Assembly: GCA_025449845.1 (NCBI GenBank)
Contig: JANWIP010000010.1
Coordinates: forward strand, 103,836 to 167,835
Direction of reading: 5' to 3'
DNA length: 64,000 bases
Origin: Solirubrobacteraceae bacterium
GTDB lineage: Bacteria; Actinomycetota; Thermoleophilia; Solirubrobacterales; Solirubrobacteraceae
Below, piece after piece: positions 9,536 to 18,166 of the stretch (its first letter is position 1; each line of letters opens with the position of its first letter). The notes under the pieces were generated by a model, which worked only from the letters and a program-made list of their open reading frames with translations, made no database searches and had not been told where the DNA came from. The position numbers and the translations under genes were made by a program.

Positions 9536-10243
9536 TTAGTGATTCGTAGCCCCCGTTATCACCCACACAATGAGTAGGCCAAGACTCAGTAGTACCAATC
9601 CCGTGGTGACGCGGACAAGGTCTGCACGTCGGCCTATGGTCCCAGCGTTTATTGAATGAGCGATATTAGATATTTTGATCACCGTGCACTCGACGCGCTT
9701 ACAGTAGCAATATCGGGTAGATTGCTGAGTGGTTCCAACAAGATCGTTGTACGTGATCTGCGTCTTCCAAAGCATGGGCCTGTTGCGCTGAAGGATGTAC
9801 TCGTTTAGCCACTCCTTCCATCGTTCTCTATATACGTGCGGCTTGGATGGATCGTAAGACGACGGCCTATCGGGAAGCTTGCCACGGTCACGCACAGGCC
9901 AAATCACGGCCACGCAAGAGACGCCTGCCAGTCCCAAACCTATAAGAGCCAAATACAGCCAGACCAGGCTATGTGGTTGTTTCGGAAAATGTGTCGCAAC
10001 AAGTGCGCCGACAATCGCGATGGTTGAGAGTAGAATGTTGGCATGGGTCCGAAGTTGGGCAAGAGCCGCTGTATCCTGATCAGCTGTTCGAAGGCTCTGC
10101 TCATACATTATCGTCAGAGCCCGGTCGCCTAGCTTACAGGGCGAACTTTGATCCGGCGCCGTCGACCGAGCCGCGCTACACGATTGGCTGGAACCTCCTC
10201 TTGTCATTTGGCGCTTCGCCAAAGGCTGAGTGGACCGAGCCAC
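9536..10243 (-). CDS. Three-TM hypothetical membrane protein
   Basis: Up to 235 residues. Two adjacent membrane segments (about 68-86 and 93-115) follow a short helix (TAALAQLRTHANILL), then a soluble part of about 90 residues and a final membrane segment near the C-terminus. The paired hydrophobic segments after an LRTHA-type helix recall common actinobacterial membrane proteins and SLATT/Pycsar-like effectors, but I cannot assign a family. The start is uncertain: GTG 10243 lies eight bases from the NdpA-like stop, but ATG 10108 is nearer the first conserved helix. It is probably co-transcribed with the two upstream genes. Confidence 0.5.
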   Translation of the reverse strand: MARSTQPLAKRQMTRGGSSQSCSAARSTAPDQSSPCKLGDRALTIMYEQSLRTADQDTAALAQLRTHANILLSTIAIVGALVATHFPKQPHSLVWLYLALIGLGLAGVSCVAVIWPVRDRGKLPDRPSSYDPSKPHVYRERWKEWLNEYILQRNRPMLWKTQITYNDLVGTTQQSTRYCYCKRVECTVIKISNIAHSINAGTIGRRADLVRVTTGLVLLSLGLLIVWVITGATNH

Positions 10244-10250
10244 ATGAGCA

Positions 10251-11288
10251 CTATTGGCCTGCTAAAAGATCCTCGACCCGGTCGTGAAGTACGACCGGGT
10301 CGCCGGAGTTGCGCTCTTCAGGAAGTGTGACGTGCTTATCGAGCGCGCGCTGATTTCCGACCAAGACCATACCCGACTCGAAGGTCATGCGGAACCGTGA
10401 GACCTTGACGCGGCTCGTATCCTTCTCAAAGGTAACGTCCGGTTCGATGCCCGCAGCACTCACCCTCGCAAGGAATGGCTCGCGGTCCTCCGGCTCAAGG
10501 TTCTGAGAAGCAAATGCGCTGGGACGTATGTCGCGCACATTGCTCTGGAGGGCAGCTAGGACCGCAACCTGGTAGCGGCCGCGACGCTCGGGACTCGGTA
10601 CATCCTCGTTGAACGACTCGTTGGCCGCTTTGACGAACTCGTATGTCATGAGTGCAGCCGGTAGCCGTGGCATACAGCCCAGGAATCGCGAAAGAAAGAA
10701 CGTGGCGACCTGTCGCCCCGTGCTGATGCTGCGCTGATCGTCGGCAACGAAGCCCGCAACCACGCCGTCCTGGCGGGCCAGCAGTGCTGTCTTGTAGACT
10801 TTTGTCTTGTCGGTCAGTGTAAGATCGCGCAGCAACTCTAGGTCCAGCAGGTTACGCCCACCGACGCGCTTGATCGCAAAGTGAATCCCGCGCTCTCGCT
10901 CAAGCTTCAGGACGGCGAGGCACTCCCGGCGACCTGTCGTGCCGCTCACCACTGCGAGAAGGCCAGAAGGGCTGACCTTTGCCGACTGCACAGCTGCCAG
11001 ATGGCGGGCGATCTGCTGCGAGTTGGCCACCAGCTTCGTGTCCCCACGATCAGTCGCACGAACGGCATTAGTTACAGTCGGATCGCCGTCTGGATCGCCT
11101 ATAACCTCTAGACCCTTGTTCTTGAGACGATCCACGATCTTCGTCTCGAAGTACTGCTTGAGCGCCACATCGAGTTTGATCGCTGTATCGGTGAGCAGCA
11201 GTTCGTCGCCAGGGTCATCACGCTGAGTTGGTACGTAGTGAACGACTGCGGCGCGGACCACGAAGTCGTCAAGGTCGCGTCGATCCAT
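10251..11288 (-). CDS. NdpA-like nucleoid-associated protein
   Basis: A 345-residue protein resembling the 37-kDa nucleoid-associated (NA37/NdpA) family: an N-terminal VVHYVP segment, a KLDVALKQYFETKI helix and the central ALKLE-type strand (LAVLKLERERGIHF). The family binds DNA; E. coli YejK is the named member, but stand-alone copies in accessory regions have no known job. ATG 11288 overlaps the upstream stop as TGATG and has GGGAGGAG just ahead, so translation is coupled to the membrane protein before it. No frameshift is visible. Confidence 0.55.
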   Translation of the reverse strand: MDRRDLDDFVVRAAVVHYVPTQRDDPGDELLLTDTAIKLDVALKQYFETKIVDRLKNKGLEVIGDPDGDPTVTNAVRATDRGDTKLVANSQQIARHLAAVQSAKVSPSGLLAVVSGTTGRRECLAVLKLERERGIHFAIKRVGGRNLLDLELLRDLTLTDKTKVYKTALLARQDGVVAGFVADDQRSISTGRQVATFFLSRFLGCMPRLPAALMTYEFVKAANESFNEDVPSPERRGRYQVAVLAALQSNVRDIRPSAFASQNLEPEDREPFLARVSAAGIEPDVTFEKDTSRVKVSRFRMTFESGMVLVGNQRALDKHVTLPEERNSGDPVVLHDRVEDLLAGQ

Positions 11289-11830
11289 CAACTCCTCCCT
11301 CTTTGTGGAATGGGCGCTTCGAGTGCTTCGCGCGCCTTGTCGAGGAAGACCGCGCGCCGCTCGGCGAACGCTTTTGCAGCGCCATCGAAGTCAACTTGGG
11401 ATCTGGTCGCCTGCGACATTGCGATCAGCTGCGTGCGGGCGGCATCGTATGACGTGACCATTGGATCGGTCTCGGGCGCGCGCAGCCGCAGCCGCTGGCC
11501 TAGCGTAAAGAGTTCAGCCAGGAAGTCCCGCGTCTCTTGAGGTAGCGGCTGTCCGCTAAGCTGTGCGTGGAGCGCAGGCCGAAGCCGCGCCACTGCCTCC
11601 CCGAGCGCCTTTGCCGCCTCATCAACGACACCGCGCAGATCATCCCGCTGCGCGATGACGCGGGCGCGCGCATCCTTTTCCCGTTCTCGTTTCGCCATCA
11701 ACAAGGCTGCGATCGACGGTCCCGCAAGGCCAGAGACCAGTATGCCAACGACTCCAATGACTAGAGTCGCGTTCTGAACAAACCAGCCCTTGCCAGCTTC
11801 GCTGACCGCGATGACGACCTGAAGAGCCAA
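11288..11830 (-). CDS. Membrane-anchored coiled-coil hypothetical protein
   Basis: A 180-residue protein with one N-terminal membrane segment (LVIGVVGILVSGLAGPSIAAL, about residues 23-43), then a basic/acidic helix (MAKREREKDARARVIAQRDDL) and a helical C-terminal half. It has no recognised domain. It overlaps the NdpA-like gene by one base (TGATG), so the two probably work together, perhaps tethering the DNA-binding protein at the membrane (inference). Bases 11831-12103 upstream contain no supported gene. Confidence 0.6.
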   Translation of the reverse strand: MALQVVIAVSEAGKGWFVQNATLVIGVVGILVSGLAGPSIAALLMAKREREKDARARVIAQRDDLRGVVDEAAKALGEAVARLRPALHAQLSGQPLPQETRDFLAELFTLGQRLRLRAPETDPMVTSYDAARTQLIAMSQATRSQVDFDGAAKAFAERRAVFLDKAREALEAPIPQRGRS

Positions 11831-12103
11831 TGCTTATCAAGAATAAGGGAAAGGCCGGTCGGACTTAGATGTCCCTGGTTATCAAGTAACTATCAATAAA
11901 TCGAATAGCCATCGCATCCGCTTCGGTCGCCCCTGGGGAGCCAAACGCTCAGGAGCGTGCGTGGACCCATATTGGCAGCGGGTCGGCAACAGGTCTCTCT
12001 CGGCGGCGAGCAGCTATGGACGCCTTGAATAGACGATCCAACTGGTCCTGCCGGCCCCAGAAAAGTATTGACACATCCCGCCAACCGGGCGCATCATGGA
12101 GCG

Positions 12104-12397
12104 ATGGAAAAAGACATCCAAGACAAGCTCCGGCCCCTCCTGGTCGATGCCACCACCGCGACGGCCCACGCCGAGGAGCTGCGTGCCCATGCCGAGGACC
12201 ACGCCTCGGTTCTCCCAAAGGACTTCATGCACAACCTCGAGGCGCTGGTCGATGAGCTATGCGACCTGCGAGACGCCATCCACGATGCCGGACTCGATCC
12301 CAACAACGATCTGGCCCTCCCACGGCGCCAGCGTCCAGGCAATGAGCGACCCTCGGCCAAGCCGGTCGAGCTGCCGATCAGACCCGAGGACGAGTAG
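12104..12397 (+). CDS. Small helical hypothetical protein
   Basis: A 97-residue acidic helical protein starting at ATG 12104, with GGAG very close upstream. It has heptad-like Leu spacing (KLRPLLVDATTATAHAEEL, NLEALVDELCDLRDAIHDAG) and a Pro/Arg tail. No family is recognised. It is isolated between the membrane/NdpA group and the IS66-type element, and the 12398-12573 stretch after it shows no gene. Confidence 0.45.
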   Translation: MEKDIQDKLRPLLVDATTATAHAEELRAHAEDHASVLPKDFMHNLEALVDELCDLRDAIHDAGLDPNNDLALPRRQRPGNERPSAKPVELPIRPEDE

Positions 12398-12573
12398 CGC
12401 AGCGAGCCCGACGAGCGCCAGAACCCTACCTACGGTGTGTGTCGGCGATCACCTCGCCTACCCTTCGCCGGGCTTGCCGAGCGACCGGCTCCATGAGATC
12501 CTCAAGGAGCAGATCCAGGTTCGGTCGTTGTACCCGAGACTGCATAGAAATACCTGCAAATGAATTGTTTTTG

Positions 12574-12595
12574 GTAAGCGTTCAGTGGGTTGGGG
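12574..12595 (+). repeat. IS66-type terminal inverted repeat (low end)
   Basis: GTAAGCGTTCAGTGGG followed by TTGGGG. It pairs with the complement at 14070-14092, with one extra G in the far copy. Confidence 0.75.
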
Positions 12596-12598
12596 TGC

Positions 12599-14037
12599 TC
12601 AGGTGAGCAGTGGAGCGGGGTCCCCGCGGGCGTGGGCGGTGATGGCGTGGGTGAGGTAGACGAAGAGCGAGCGGTCTTGTAGGCGGCAGGTGGTGTGCGC
12701 GGAGAGCAGCCGCTCGATGCGGCGTTCGCCGTCTTTGGATTGGGTTCCGAGGCTGAGCTTGCGGTAGATGACCGCGCCTCGTAGGGAGCGCTCGGCGTGG
12801 TTGTTGGTTGGCTCGACCTCGGGGTGAGCGGCGAAGGTCCATAGCGCTGGCCATGCCTTGATGAGGTTGCGTGCCATCCCGCGGCAGTACTTGTTGCGTG
12901 CCCGTTTTGACGCGTACCCCTGGATGATCGGCTTGAAATCTCTCTGTAGTCCGTCGATTGTGCGCTTCAGTTCACGCCGGTCGTTGGTGTTCTGGAAAAT
13001 CTCCCAGGTCCAGAACACGCGCCCTGAGAGCTTCAGGCCGTGTTCGCCGAACTCTTTCTCCGCTGCCAGGCCCTCAGCGTGCGCGGCGAAATCGCGCTTC
13101 AGGTGCGCCCAGCAGAGCTGGCGGCGCGCCAACGGGAGGTGCGCGTAGGCCCACCAGCGGTCAGACGTCACGATCGCCTTCGTCTCCGCGAGCAGTTCCT
13201 TGGCGTGGTCCTCGTGGCGGTCTGGGGCGACGTGTAGATAGGCGTGGCGCCGGTCGAAGATGCCCCACAGCGCGCGGCGCTCCCCAGCGGTCCGCCAACC
13301 CGTCTCATCCATATTCACTGCGCCCCCACCACGAAGCGCTGCCAGCAGATCGGCGTGGGGTTCAGCCAGCGCCTCGCTGGCACGGGCGAGGATCGCGTCC
13401 GCTGTCCCTGTGCTGATTCTCGAGGAGAACAGCTGCTCGCAGAGCTCCACGACATCACGGCGAGAGACGCGGTTTCGGGTGCAGAGCGTCGCGACGGCCG
13501 CCTGAAAGCGCGGACCGAAAGCACTCTGGGCGATATATGCGGAGGCAGCTCGGCCCGGCGGCGGCGCCCGCAATCCGGGCAGCACACTCGATAGCACTGG
13601 TGCTCGGTGATCTGCACCGAGATCACGGGCAGCTCCTCGACCTGCCAGCGCACCGGCTCGCCCACCGCGACACGCTCCTCGAGTGCGAAAGCGTGACCGC
13701 ACCCGCAACGCTCAGGCCAATACTCGATCACCCCGTCCACTGCCCACGCCGGCAACAATGGCCGGCCCTTGCCCTCGTGACCGGGCTGGGCGCCCTGTCT
13801 GCGACCCGACGGATCCTTTCCACGCTTCTTCGGCGTGCTGGCGGACGGATCGGCGCTCGGGGGAACCGAAGAGTTGCGCGAACTGCGGTTCAGCCGACGC
13901 TCGAGCTGGGCGATCCGCTCATCCTGGCGCGCGACCCGCACAGTCAACGCCCCAATCTGGGCGTCCATCCGCAAAAGCACCTCAACGACCGCCGCACGCC
14001 CAGCGTCATAGATCGCTTCCGCCTCAACCCGCTCCAC
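12599..14037 (-). pseudogene. Frameshifted IS66-type transposase (TnpC)
   Basis: The N-terminal frame (from GTG 14037) gives a Leu-rich coiled segment, NSSVPPSADP and QPGHEGKGR, then a Cys-x-Cys and CCPDC zinc-finger-like region, all typical of IS66 TnpC. It runs to AELPPH near 13545. The rest of the protein (YIAQSAFGPRF, VNMDETGWR, CWAHLKRDF, NNHAERSLR to the stop at 12599) is in another frame. An extra AT dinucleotide in CATATATCGCC accounts for the shift. The joined product would be about 480 residues, normal for the group. IS66 TnpC is not known to use programmed frameshifting, so this copy is most likely dead. Confidence 0.85.
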
Positions 14038-14069
14038 ACACCCAGATTCGACGAACCGGAGTTATGTCC

Positions 14070-14092
14070 CCCCAACCCCACTGAACGCTTAC
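14070..14092 (-). repeat. IS66-type terminal inverted repeat (high end)
   Basis: Inverted near-copy of the 12574-12595 end, finishing with CGCTTAC at 14092. Confidence 0.75.
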
Positions 14093-14124
14093 CAAGAACC
14101 CCGATTTCCAGGGCTTTCCTACTA

Positions 14125-14151
14125 CGGGAGCGACGGGGGGTCGAACCCGCG
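14125..14151 (-). repeat. Degenerate tRNA 3'-end fragment, candidate attachment site
   Basis: On the minus strand this reads as a tRNA T-arm and acceptor strand (CGCGGGTTCGA, then CGTCGCTCCCG). It matches the 3' part of tRNA-Asp at 23421-23446 on both sides, but with one extra base in the T loop, so it cannot be a functional tRNA. Its orientation is that expected for the displaced tRNA end after integration at tRNA-Asp. It lies 32 bases beyond the IS66 element. Confidence 0.55.
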
Positions 14152-14317
14152 AATGGCACCCCACTCATCGAGATCCGACTGTAGGGCTCCCTGCAGGATG
14201 GATGGTAGCGGTGGTGCGTCGGGGGAGTCGATTGGCGCGCTTGCGGCCTTCGCGTAAGGCTCTCATCGATAACGCACTATCGCCGAGATTGCCAGGCCGG
14301 CGACGAGCTGGGTTGAC

Positions 14318-14939
14318 TCAGGCACGGACTACGAGCAACTGCGTATGCAACGCCGCGAGGTCGTGCAGCCAGCCACTCCACAGAGCAACAGCGCCAGCAA
14401 GCGAGAGAGGCCGCTCGGCCGTGATCGTCGATGTGGTGCGCGGGTCGGGGAGCGACGCGACGAATGCAGACACCGCGATCCGCGCGTCATCGACATGGCT
14501 CTGACCCTTTGCCTTTGCAGTAACGAACGCCTCCCAGAGCAACAGACCGCTGCGCGCGGCGGCAAATGATTCCCAATCGAGGTGCAATGTCGCATCCGAG
14601 CATCGTGAGTGGATAGTCCAAGATCCAGGCGGCTTGCACGAGGCCAGTCGCAAGCGCCCCGCATCCCGCTCCCGCGGACCAGGCCCTGTTGCCCTCGCCA
14701 GAACGAGCAGCTCCAAGTCTGGCAGCGGCCTCGGGAACCGGGACGAACAGCGGGCACTCGAAGCCCAGAGCAACCGGGCGACCGGCGCCGAGCTGCGCAG
14801 CTACCGCTGCGACAAGATCAGCAGGGCTTGGGCCACCGGCGGCGCTCGCGTCGTCTTGTGCGACCGACGCACACGCCCATCCGAAGTGGCCCGATCTCAC
14901 TGAGCCGACATCAGCACCAAACACCACGAGACCGTGCAT
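14318..14939 (-). pseudogene. Frameshifted DUF429-like (RNase H-fold) gene
   Basis: The first frame (from 14939) encodes a protein with GFECPLFVPVP and EGNRAWSAGAG, and reads to about 14600. The continuation (HLDWESFAAA, LLLWEAFVTAKAKG, DDARIAVSAF to the stop at 14318) is in another frame, so one indel near 14590-14615 splits the gene. The joined product is about 205 residues. The pattern recalls DUF429-type proteins; the function of that family is not firmly known. It is directly downstream of the VapC45-like toxin. Confidence 0.6.
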
Positions 14940-14941
14940 CT

Positions 14942-15403
14942 CTAAGGCCAGAGTCGCTTGATGTAGCCGTCGTAGACGCCGTAAATGTAGGGGCCGGGCT
15001 TCTCGGCCTGGCGCAGGATGCGCTTGATGTTGCCTACGAAGCGAGCCGATTGGGCCTCGGCCCGAAGTTGGGCATTGGTCAGGCAGAAAGCACGCACGTT
15101 GGCCGCCGCCAGCGCATCACGCTCGGCAGGACGCCGTCGGATCGCATCGTCCTTCATCAGCACAACCCACCCGTGCGAGCCGGCATCAGCGAGCCAGCGC
15201 TCGTCCTCGAGCTCTTGAGCGACACGCTCGCCATAGACAGACGCCATCGTGTGGATCGTGAACCCGAGGCTTCCGAGTGCATGGGCAAGGTGCTTCCGAC
15301 CCAGACTGCGGTCGATGAAGAACTCAGGCCGGCGAGTCGCTTCCGCCAGGCTGTCGAGCGCTGCGCTTGAGGACTCCTCAGGTCCCCGCGCGGGTGGCGA
15401 CAC
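14942..15403 (-). CDS. VapC45-type PIN-like toxin
   Basis: Up to 153 residues; the true start may be downstream of 15403, because the first ~25 residues overlap the antitoxin gene. PEFFIDRSLGRK near residue 26 and the later ELEDERWLADAG and WVVLMKDDAIRRRP give the acidic residues and strand order of the PIN-like toxin fold seen in VapC45-type proteins, where the active site cleaves RNA. It overlaps the preceding MerR/DUF433 gene by about 26 bases, which is the expected antitoxin-then-toxin order. It lies inside the presumed mobile element and could serve as a stabilisation module. Confidence 0.7.
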   Translation of the reverse strand: MSPPARGPEESSSAALDSLAEATRRPEFFIDRSLGRKHLAHALGSLGFTIHTMASVYGERVAQELEDERWLADAGSHGWVVLMKDDAIRRRPAERDALAAANVRAFCLTNAQLRAEAQSARFVGNIKRILRQAEKPGPYIYGVYDGYIKRLWP

Positions 15404-16088
15404 GGACCACGTCCTCGACCTCCGGCTCGGGCACGCCGAAGTCCTCGGCGATGTCCGCCAGCGTGTCGCCCGCCACGAAGCGGTCGACCAGATCCTCTAC
15501 GCGCGCCCCCCCGTGAACGACCAGCGGCAGCCCGAACGCACGGCGGGGATTGACGATCACCTGCGCCCGCCCATAGGCCGGCAGGCGTACCTGGGAGGCC
15601 CAGCCGTCATCCCCGTAGGTGATGCGCTTCAGGTAGTCACGCACGATCTCCGCGAACTGCCGCTGGCCGGTGCGCACCACCGTCAGCCCACGTAGCTCCT
15701 CGTCGTGCTCGCTCGCGGCGTAGTCGTAGAGCACCTCGGCACCGTCGGTATAGAGGCTTTTGGATGCCAGCGCGTGCTCGACGCCAATGCCGGAGGACAG
15801 CACCTCGACGGCTGGACGGATGCGCTGCATCGGCACGCCAGCGCGACGGAAAGCGGCGAGGACATACGCCTCGGCGAAGCCGATAAATGGGACCGTAGCC
15901 TCCCTGCCGTGGGGGGGAAAGCACGTGACGACCGGAAGCGCACCTCCAGCTGGCCGCGCCCAGCTATGCAAGGTGGACTTCGGCAACCCAAGGTAGACAG
16001 CGGCCTCACGCAGGGTGAATACCGGCCGTGCGACCCTGGAATCATCCGTGCGAATCGCTGTGCTACCTCGCTGTCTGTCCGTCGCCAT
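15378..16088 (-). CDS. VapB45-type antitoxin (MerR-like HTH plus DUF433)
   Basis: A 236-residue protein from ATG 16088 (GGGG just upstream). The N-terminal domain is a MerR-like helix-turn-helix (FTLREAAVYLGLPKSTLHSW). The C-terminal ~60 residues form a DUF433 helix-turn-helix (VHGGARVEDLVDRFVAG, DTLADIAEDFGVPEPEVEDV). This arrangement is that of VapB45-like antitoxins, which bind and silence the adjacent PIN-like toxin and repress the operon. The longer open frame to 16130 has no similarity. Confidence 0.7.
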   Translation of the reverse strand: MATDRQRGSTAIRTDDSRVARPVFTLREAAVYLGLPKSTLHSWARPAGGALPVVTCFPPHGREATVPFIGFAEAYVLAAFRRAGVPMQRIRPAVEVLSSGIGVEHALASKSLYTDGAEVLYDYAASEHDEELRGLTVVRTGQRQFAEIVRDYLKRITYGDDGWASQVRLPAYGRAQVIVNPRRAFGLPLVVHGGARVEDLVDRFVAGDTLADIAEDFGVPEPEVEDVVRVATRAGT

Positions 16089-16163
16089 CACCCCACACTC
16101 GGCCGCTTTCCTTGATCCTACCTGCACCAACGGCCACCACCAGCCACAGCACAGAGGCAGCGA

Positions 16164-16268
16164 CTACGGAGGGGGCTGGACGACCTTAGCGCGGAGGCCC
16201 TGAAGAAGCTCCGACCGTCGACTGGCGTCCGCTTGACTCTTGGCTTGGCGCTCTGATTGGCTCGTCAT
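16164..16268 (-). CDS. Short ORF coupled to an XRE regulator
   Basis: A 34-codon frame whose ATG (16266-16268) overlaps the TGA of the upstream XRE gene as ATGA, so it would be translationally coupled. The peptide is hydrophilic and basic with a Pro tail (QPPP). No family is recognised. Coupling is the only support. Confidence 0.35.
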   Translation of the reverse strand: MTSQSERQAKSQADASRRSELLQGLRAKVVQPPP

Positions 16269-16525
16269 TTGATCGACTCCTCCTGCCGTTCGACCTCGGC
16301 AGCCAGGCCAGCAAGGGAGACATCGAGGGCCAGCAGAAGGCGCGTCACCGTTGACCAGCGGATATCGCGCAAGCCGGTCTCGACCTGCGAGAGGTAGGTG
16401 TCGCTCGCCTGCGCTCGCGCGCCCAGCTCTTTCTGCGTGAGCCCGGCTCGGCGACGTAGCTCGCGCAGCGCTCCGCCGAGGGCGCGCTGGGCGGCAGAGA
16501 TTTGGTCCGTGGCGTTGTCGTCCAT
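16265..16525 (-). CDS. XRE-family transcriptional regulator
   Basis: An 86-residue protein with a complete Cro/C1 helix-turn-helix (LRELRRRAGLTQKELGARAQ followed by ASDTYLSQVETGLRDI) and a helical tail ending in an acidic segment. Small XRE proteins of this size are typical mobile-element repressors. It is divergent from the 16745 gene, with about 220 bases between them that probably hold both promoters. Confidence 0.85.
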   Translation of the reverse strand: MDDNATDQISAAQRALGGALRELRRRAGLTQKELGARAQASDTYLSQVETGLRDIRWSTVTRLLLALDVSLAGLAAEVERQEESIK

Positions 16526-16744
16526 AGGTTGAGCGCCTTAAGGGAGACTTCACGTCCCAGCTAAATTGCGCTAGGATTGTTTCACCGAACATACAGTTGG
16601 CGCCCGCGGTGGGGCAAACCACCCGGGCGCCGTGGCACCGAGAGCTCGCGGCTCCCGGCACAGAGACAGCCTACTGGCGCAAGTCGGCTATCTCCTTGCC
16701 CAGAGCGGTCTCCCGGGGCCTCCGACCATAAGGAGGACCACGAC

Positions 16745-17144
16745 ATGACCAGCATCGCTATCCCCGCCCCGGTCGTTTGGCCCACTGCGCGGTGCGCTGC
16801 TCAGCGAGCTAGGCGCCGCAGGTGTCCTGATCGGACAGGCGAGCTTTGAATTGGAGAAGGAGAAGCACCCTGAGTTGTTCGCCGAGCCCGTCGAGCATTT
16901 CGACGCCTACCGTGCGCTGCTCGATGTGGTCGGCTGGGGTGAGCCACCCGAGGAGAGAGAGGTGGAGATCGACCTCGACACGCACCGTTGGGCGCTCGCT
17001 ACGGCGCTGGAGGGATGGCTTGAGATCGAGCGCGACCCCGACCCACGCTTCACGCGCACCACAGAGCAGCAGGAACACGCTGAGCGCAACGCCAGCGAGG
17101 TCGAGGACTTCCTCACCATCATCGAGCCGAAGACGCACCAATGA
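16745..17144 (+). pseudogene. Frameshifted acidic hypothetical protein
   Basis: A strong ribosome-binding site (AAGGAGGACC) precedes ATG 16745, giving MTSIAIPAPVVWP. That frame ends at 16849. Switching frame near 16785 continues as RGALLSELGAAGVLIGQ and then a long acidic, helical stretch to 17144 (GWGEPPEEREVEIDLD, ERNASEVEDFLTIIEP). The good ribosome-binding site belongs to the truncated frame, so a one-base indel is likely. No domain is recognised; if only the downstream part is used, TTG 16851 would be the start. Confidence 0.5.
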
Positions 17145-17305
17145 CACCGCCAGCGGATAGCTTTGGAGGTGCCCGTGCTCCACCCGTGCACCTGAGGCAC
17201 CGGGCAGCAAGCCCGGAGCTGAACATTGAAACCCTGTCAACTGATGTTGGCTCCGACGCGGGGGTAACCGCGCCGGAGCCGTGCACGGAAAGGAAACAGC
17301 TTCCC

Positions 17306-17569
17306 ATGCAGGATGAGCGTAACGCGATGCACATGACTGAGGGCGAGGTCGCGCAGCGCGCGATCGTGATGCAGGTATTGCGCGAGGACCACACTGAGCC
17401 GTGGACCCGCGCTGAGCTGGAAAGTGAGATTTACGACATCGAGCCACTTGCTATCAGCGACGCACTCGCCACCCTAGAAGCCGAGGGCGTCGTGAACACC
17501 GAGGGCGAGCGGGTTCAGGCGTCGCGGTGCGCTTGGCGCCTGGATGCACTGGGGATGGTCTCCATATGA
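17306..17569 (+). CDS. Small winged-helix-like regulator
   Basis: An 87-residue protein from ATG 17306 (GGAAAGGAA a few bases upstream). The middle reads as a winged helix: VMQVLREDHTEPWTRAELES, then ISDALATLEAEGVV and a wing with SRCAWRLDALG. It is followed by an XRE gene whose ATG overlaps the stop as ATGA, so the two form an operon. It is probably a DNA-binding regulator of the mobile element; the exact family is unknown. Confidence 0.6.
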   Translation: MQDERNAMHMTEGEVAQRAIVMQVLREDHTEPWTRAELESEIYDIEPLAISDALATLEAEGVVNTEGERVQASRCAWRLDALGMVSI

Positions 17570-17931
17570 GCCCCGGGCGAGGTATGCCAATCATAGGACT
17601 CACAGCAGTGGCTACAGCCAAGTACGACCCCGCGCTCGCGGCCGCACTGCGAGCTCTGCGCGTGCAACGGGGCCTAACGCAAGAACGCCTCGCGTTAGAC
17701 GCCGATGTCACAACCTCAGCGCTCGGCCGTGTCGAACGCGGGCTCGCCAATCCCACCTGGAGGACCCTCAAGCGCATCATCGCAGCACTCGGGGTCAGCC
17801 TCACGGAACTGGCCATAGCCATCGAGAACGAGACGCCAGAGGAGAACACCACGCAATTGCTTGGTAATCCCGCCAGCGTTAGGCGCTTAACCCACAGATG
17901 CGCAAACGAGAGGACAAGCCTGAGTGTTTGA
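17566..17931 (+). CDS. XRE-family transcriptional regulator
   Basis: A 121-residue protein with a clear Cro/C1 helix-turn-helix (LRVQRGLTQERLALDADVTT, SALGRVERGLANPTWRTLKR) and a C-terminal acidic helix. It starts at ATG 17566, overlapping the winged-helix gene by four bases. It is followed by a long hairpin (17979-18037) and the replication-relaxation gene, so control of element copy number or transfer is a reasonable inference. Confidence 0.8.
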   Translation: MSPGRGMPIIGLTAVATAKYDPALAAALRALRVQRGLTQERLALDADVTTSALGRVERGLANPTWRTLKRIIAALGVSLTELAIAIENETPEENTTQLLGNPASVRRLTHRCANERTSLSV

Positions 17932-17978
17932 GGGGAGCCAGTCGAGCAACCTCGCTCGCACCCCGGCCGGCTGCTGTT

Positions 17979-18037
17979 CCCGGCCCCTCGGGGTTTGCCG
18001 TTCGGTCGTTCCCGATCGGCAAACCCCAGGGCCGGGG
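17979..18037. repeat. Strong hairpin between XRE and replication-relaxation genes
   Basis: The inverted repeat has arms CCCGGCCC and GGGGTTTGCCG on the left and their complements on the right (11 bp perfect, one bulge, then 8 bp), around a 16-base loop. It has no T-run, so it is either a structured transcription stop or a replication/transfer origin element. Confidence 0.6.
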
Positions 18038-18166
18038 ATCTGGCTCTCCTGTGCCGGAACCGGGAGGCGGGGGCGCGCCTGACTCTTACTCTCCCCCTCG
18101 TCGTTCCGTGACTCTCTTTGCGCTACCGCCGTGCTCACCGCCGCCGCGCTGTCGGGACTTCTGCTC

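Larger units (their letters stand above)
12574..14092 (-). mobile_element. IS66-family (ISBst12-like) insertion sequence
   Basis: Bounded by the IS66-type termini GTAAGCG (12574-12580) and CGCTTAC (14086-14092), inside a longer imperfect inverted repeat of about 22 bp (GTAAGCGTTCAGTGGG at one end and its near complement at the other). It is about 1.52 kb with only a TnpC-like gene, as in the ISBst12 subgroup that lacks tnpA/tnpB. The eight flanking bases differ on the two sides, so no target duplication is visible. Confidence 0.8.

Noticed and set aside
14119..14190. Complete tRNA gene at the IS66 boundary
   Set aside because: Only the T-arm and acceptor 3' strand can be aligned; no D-arm or anticodon stem forms, and the T loop has an extra base.
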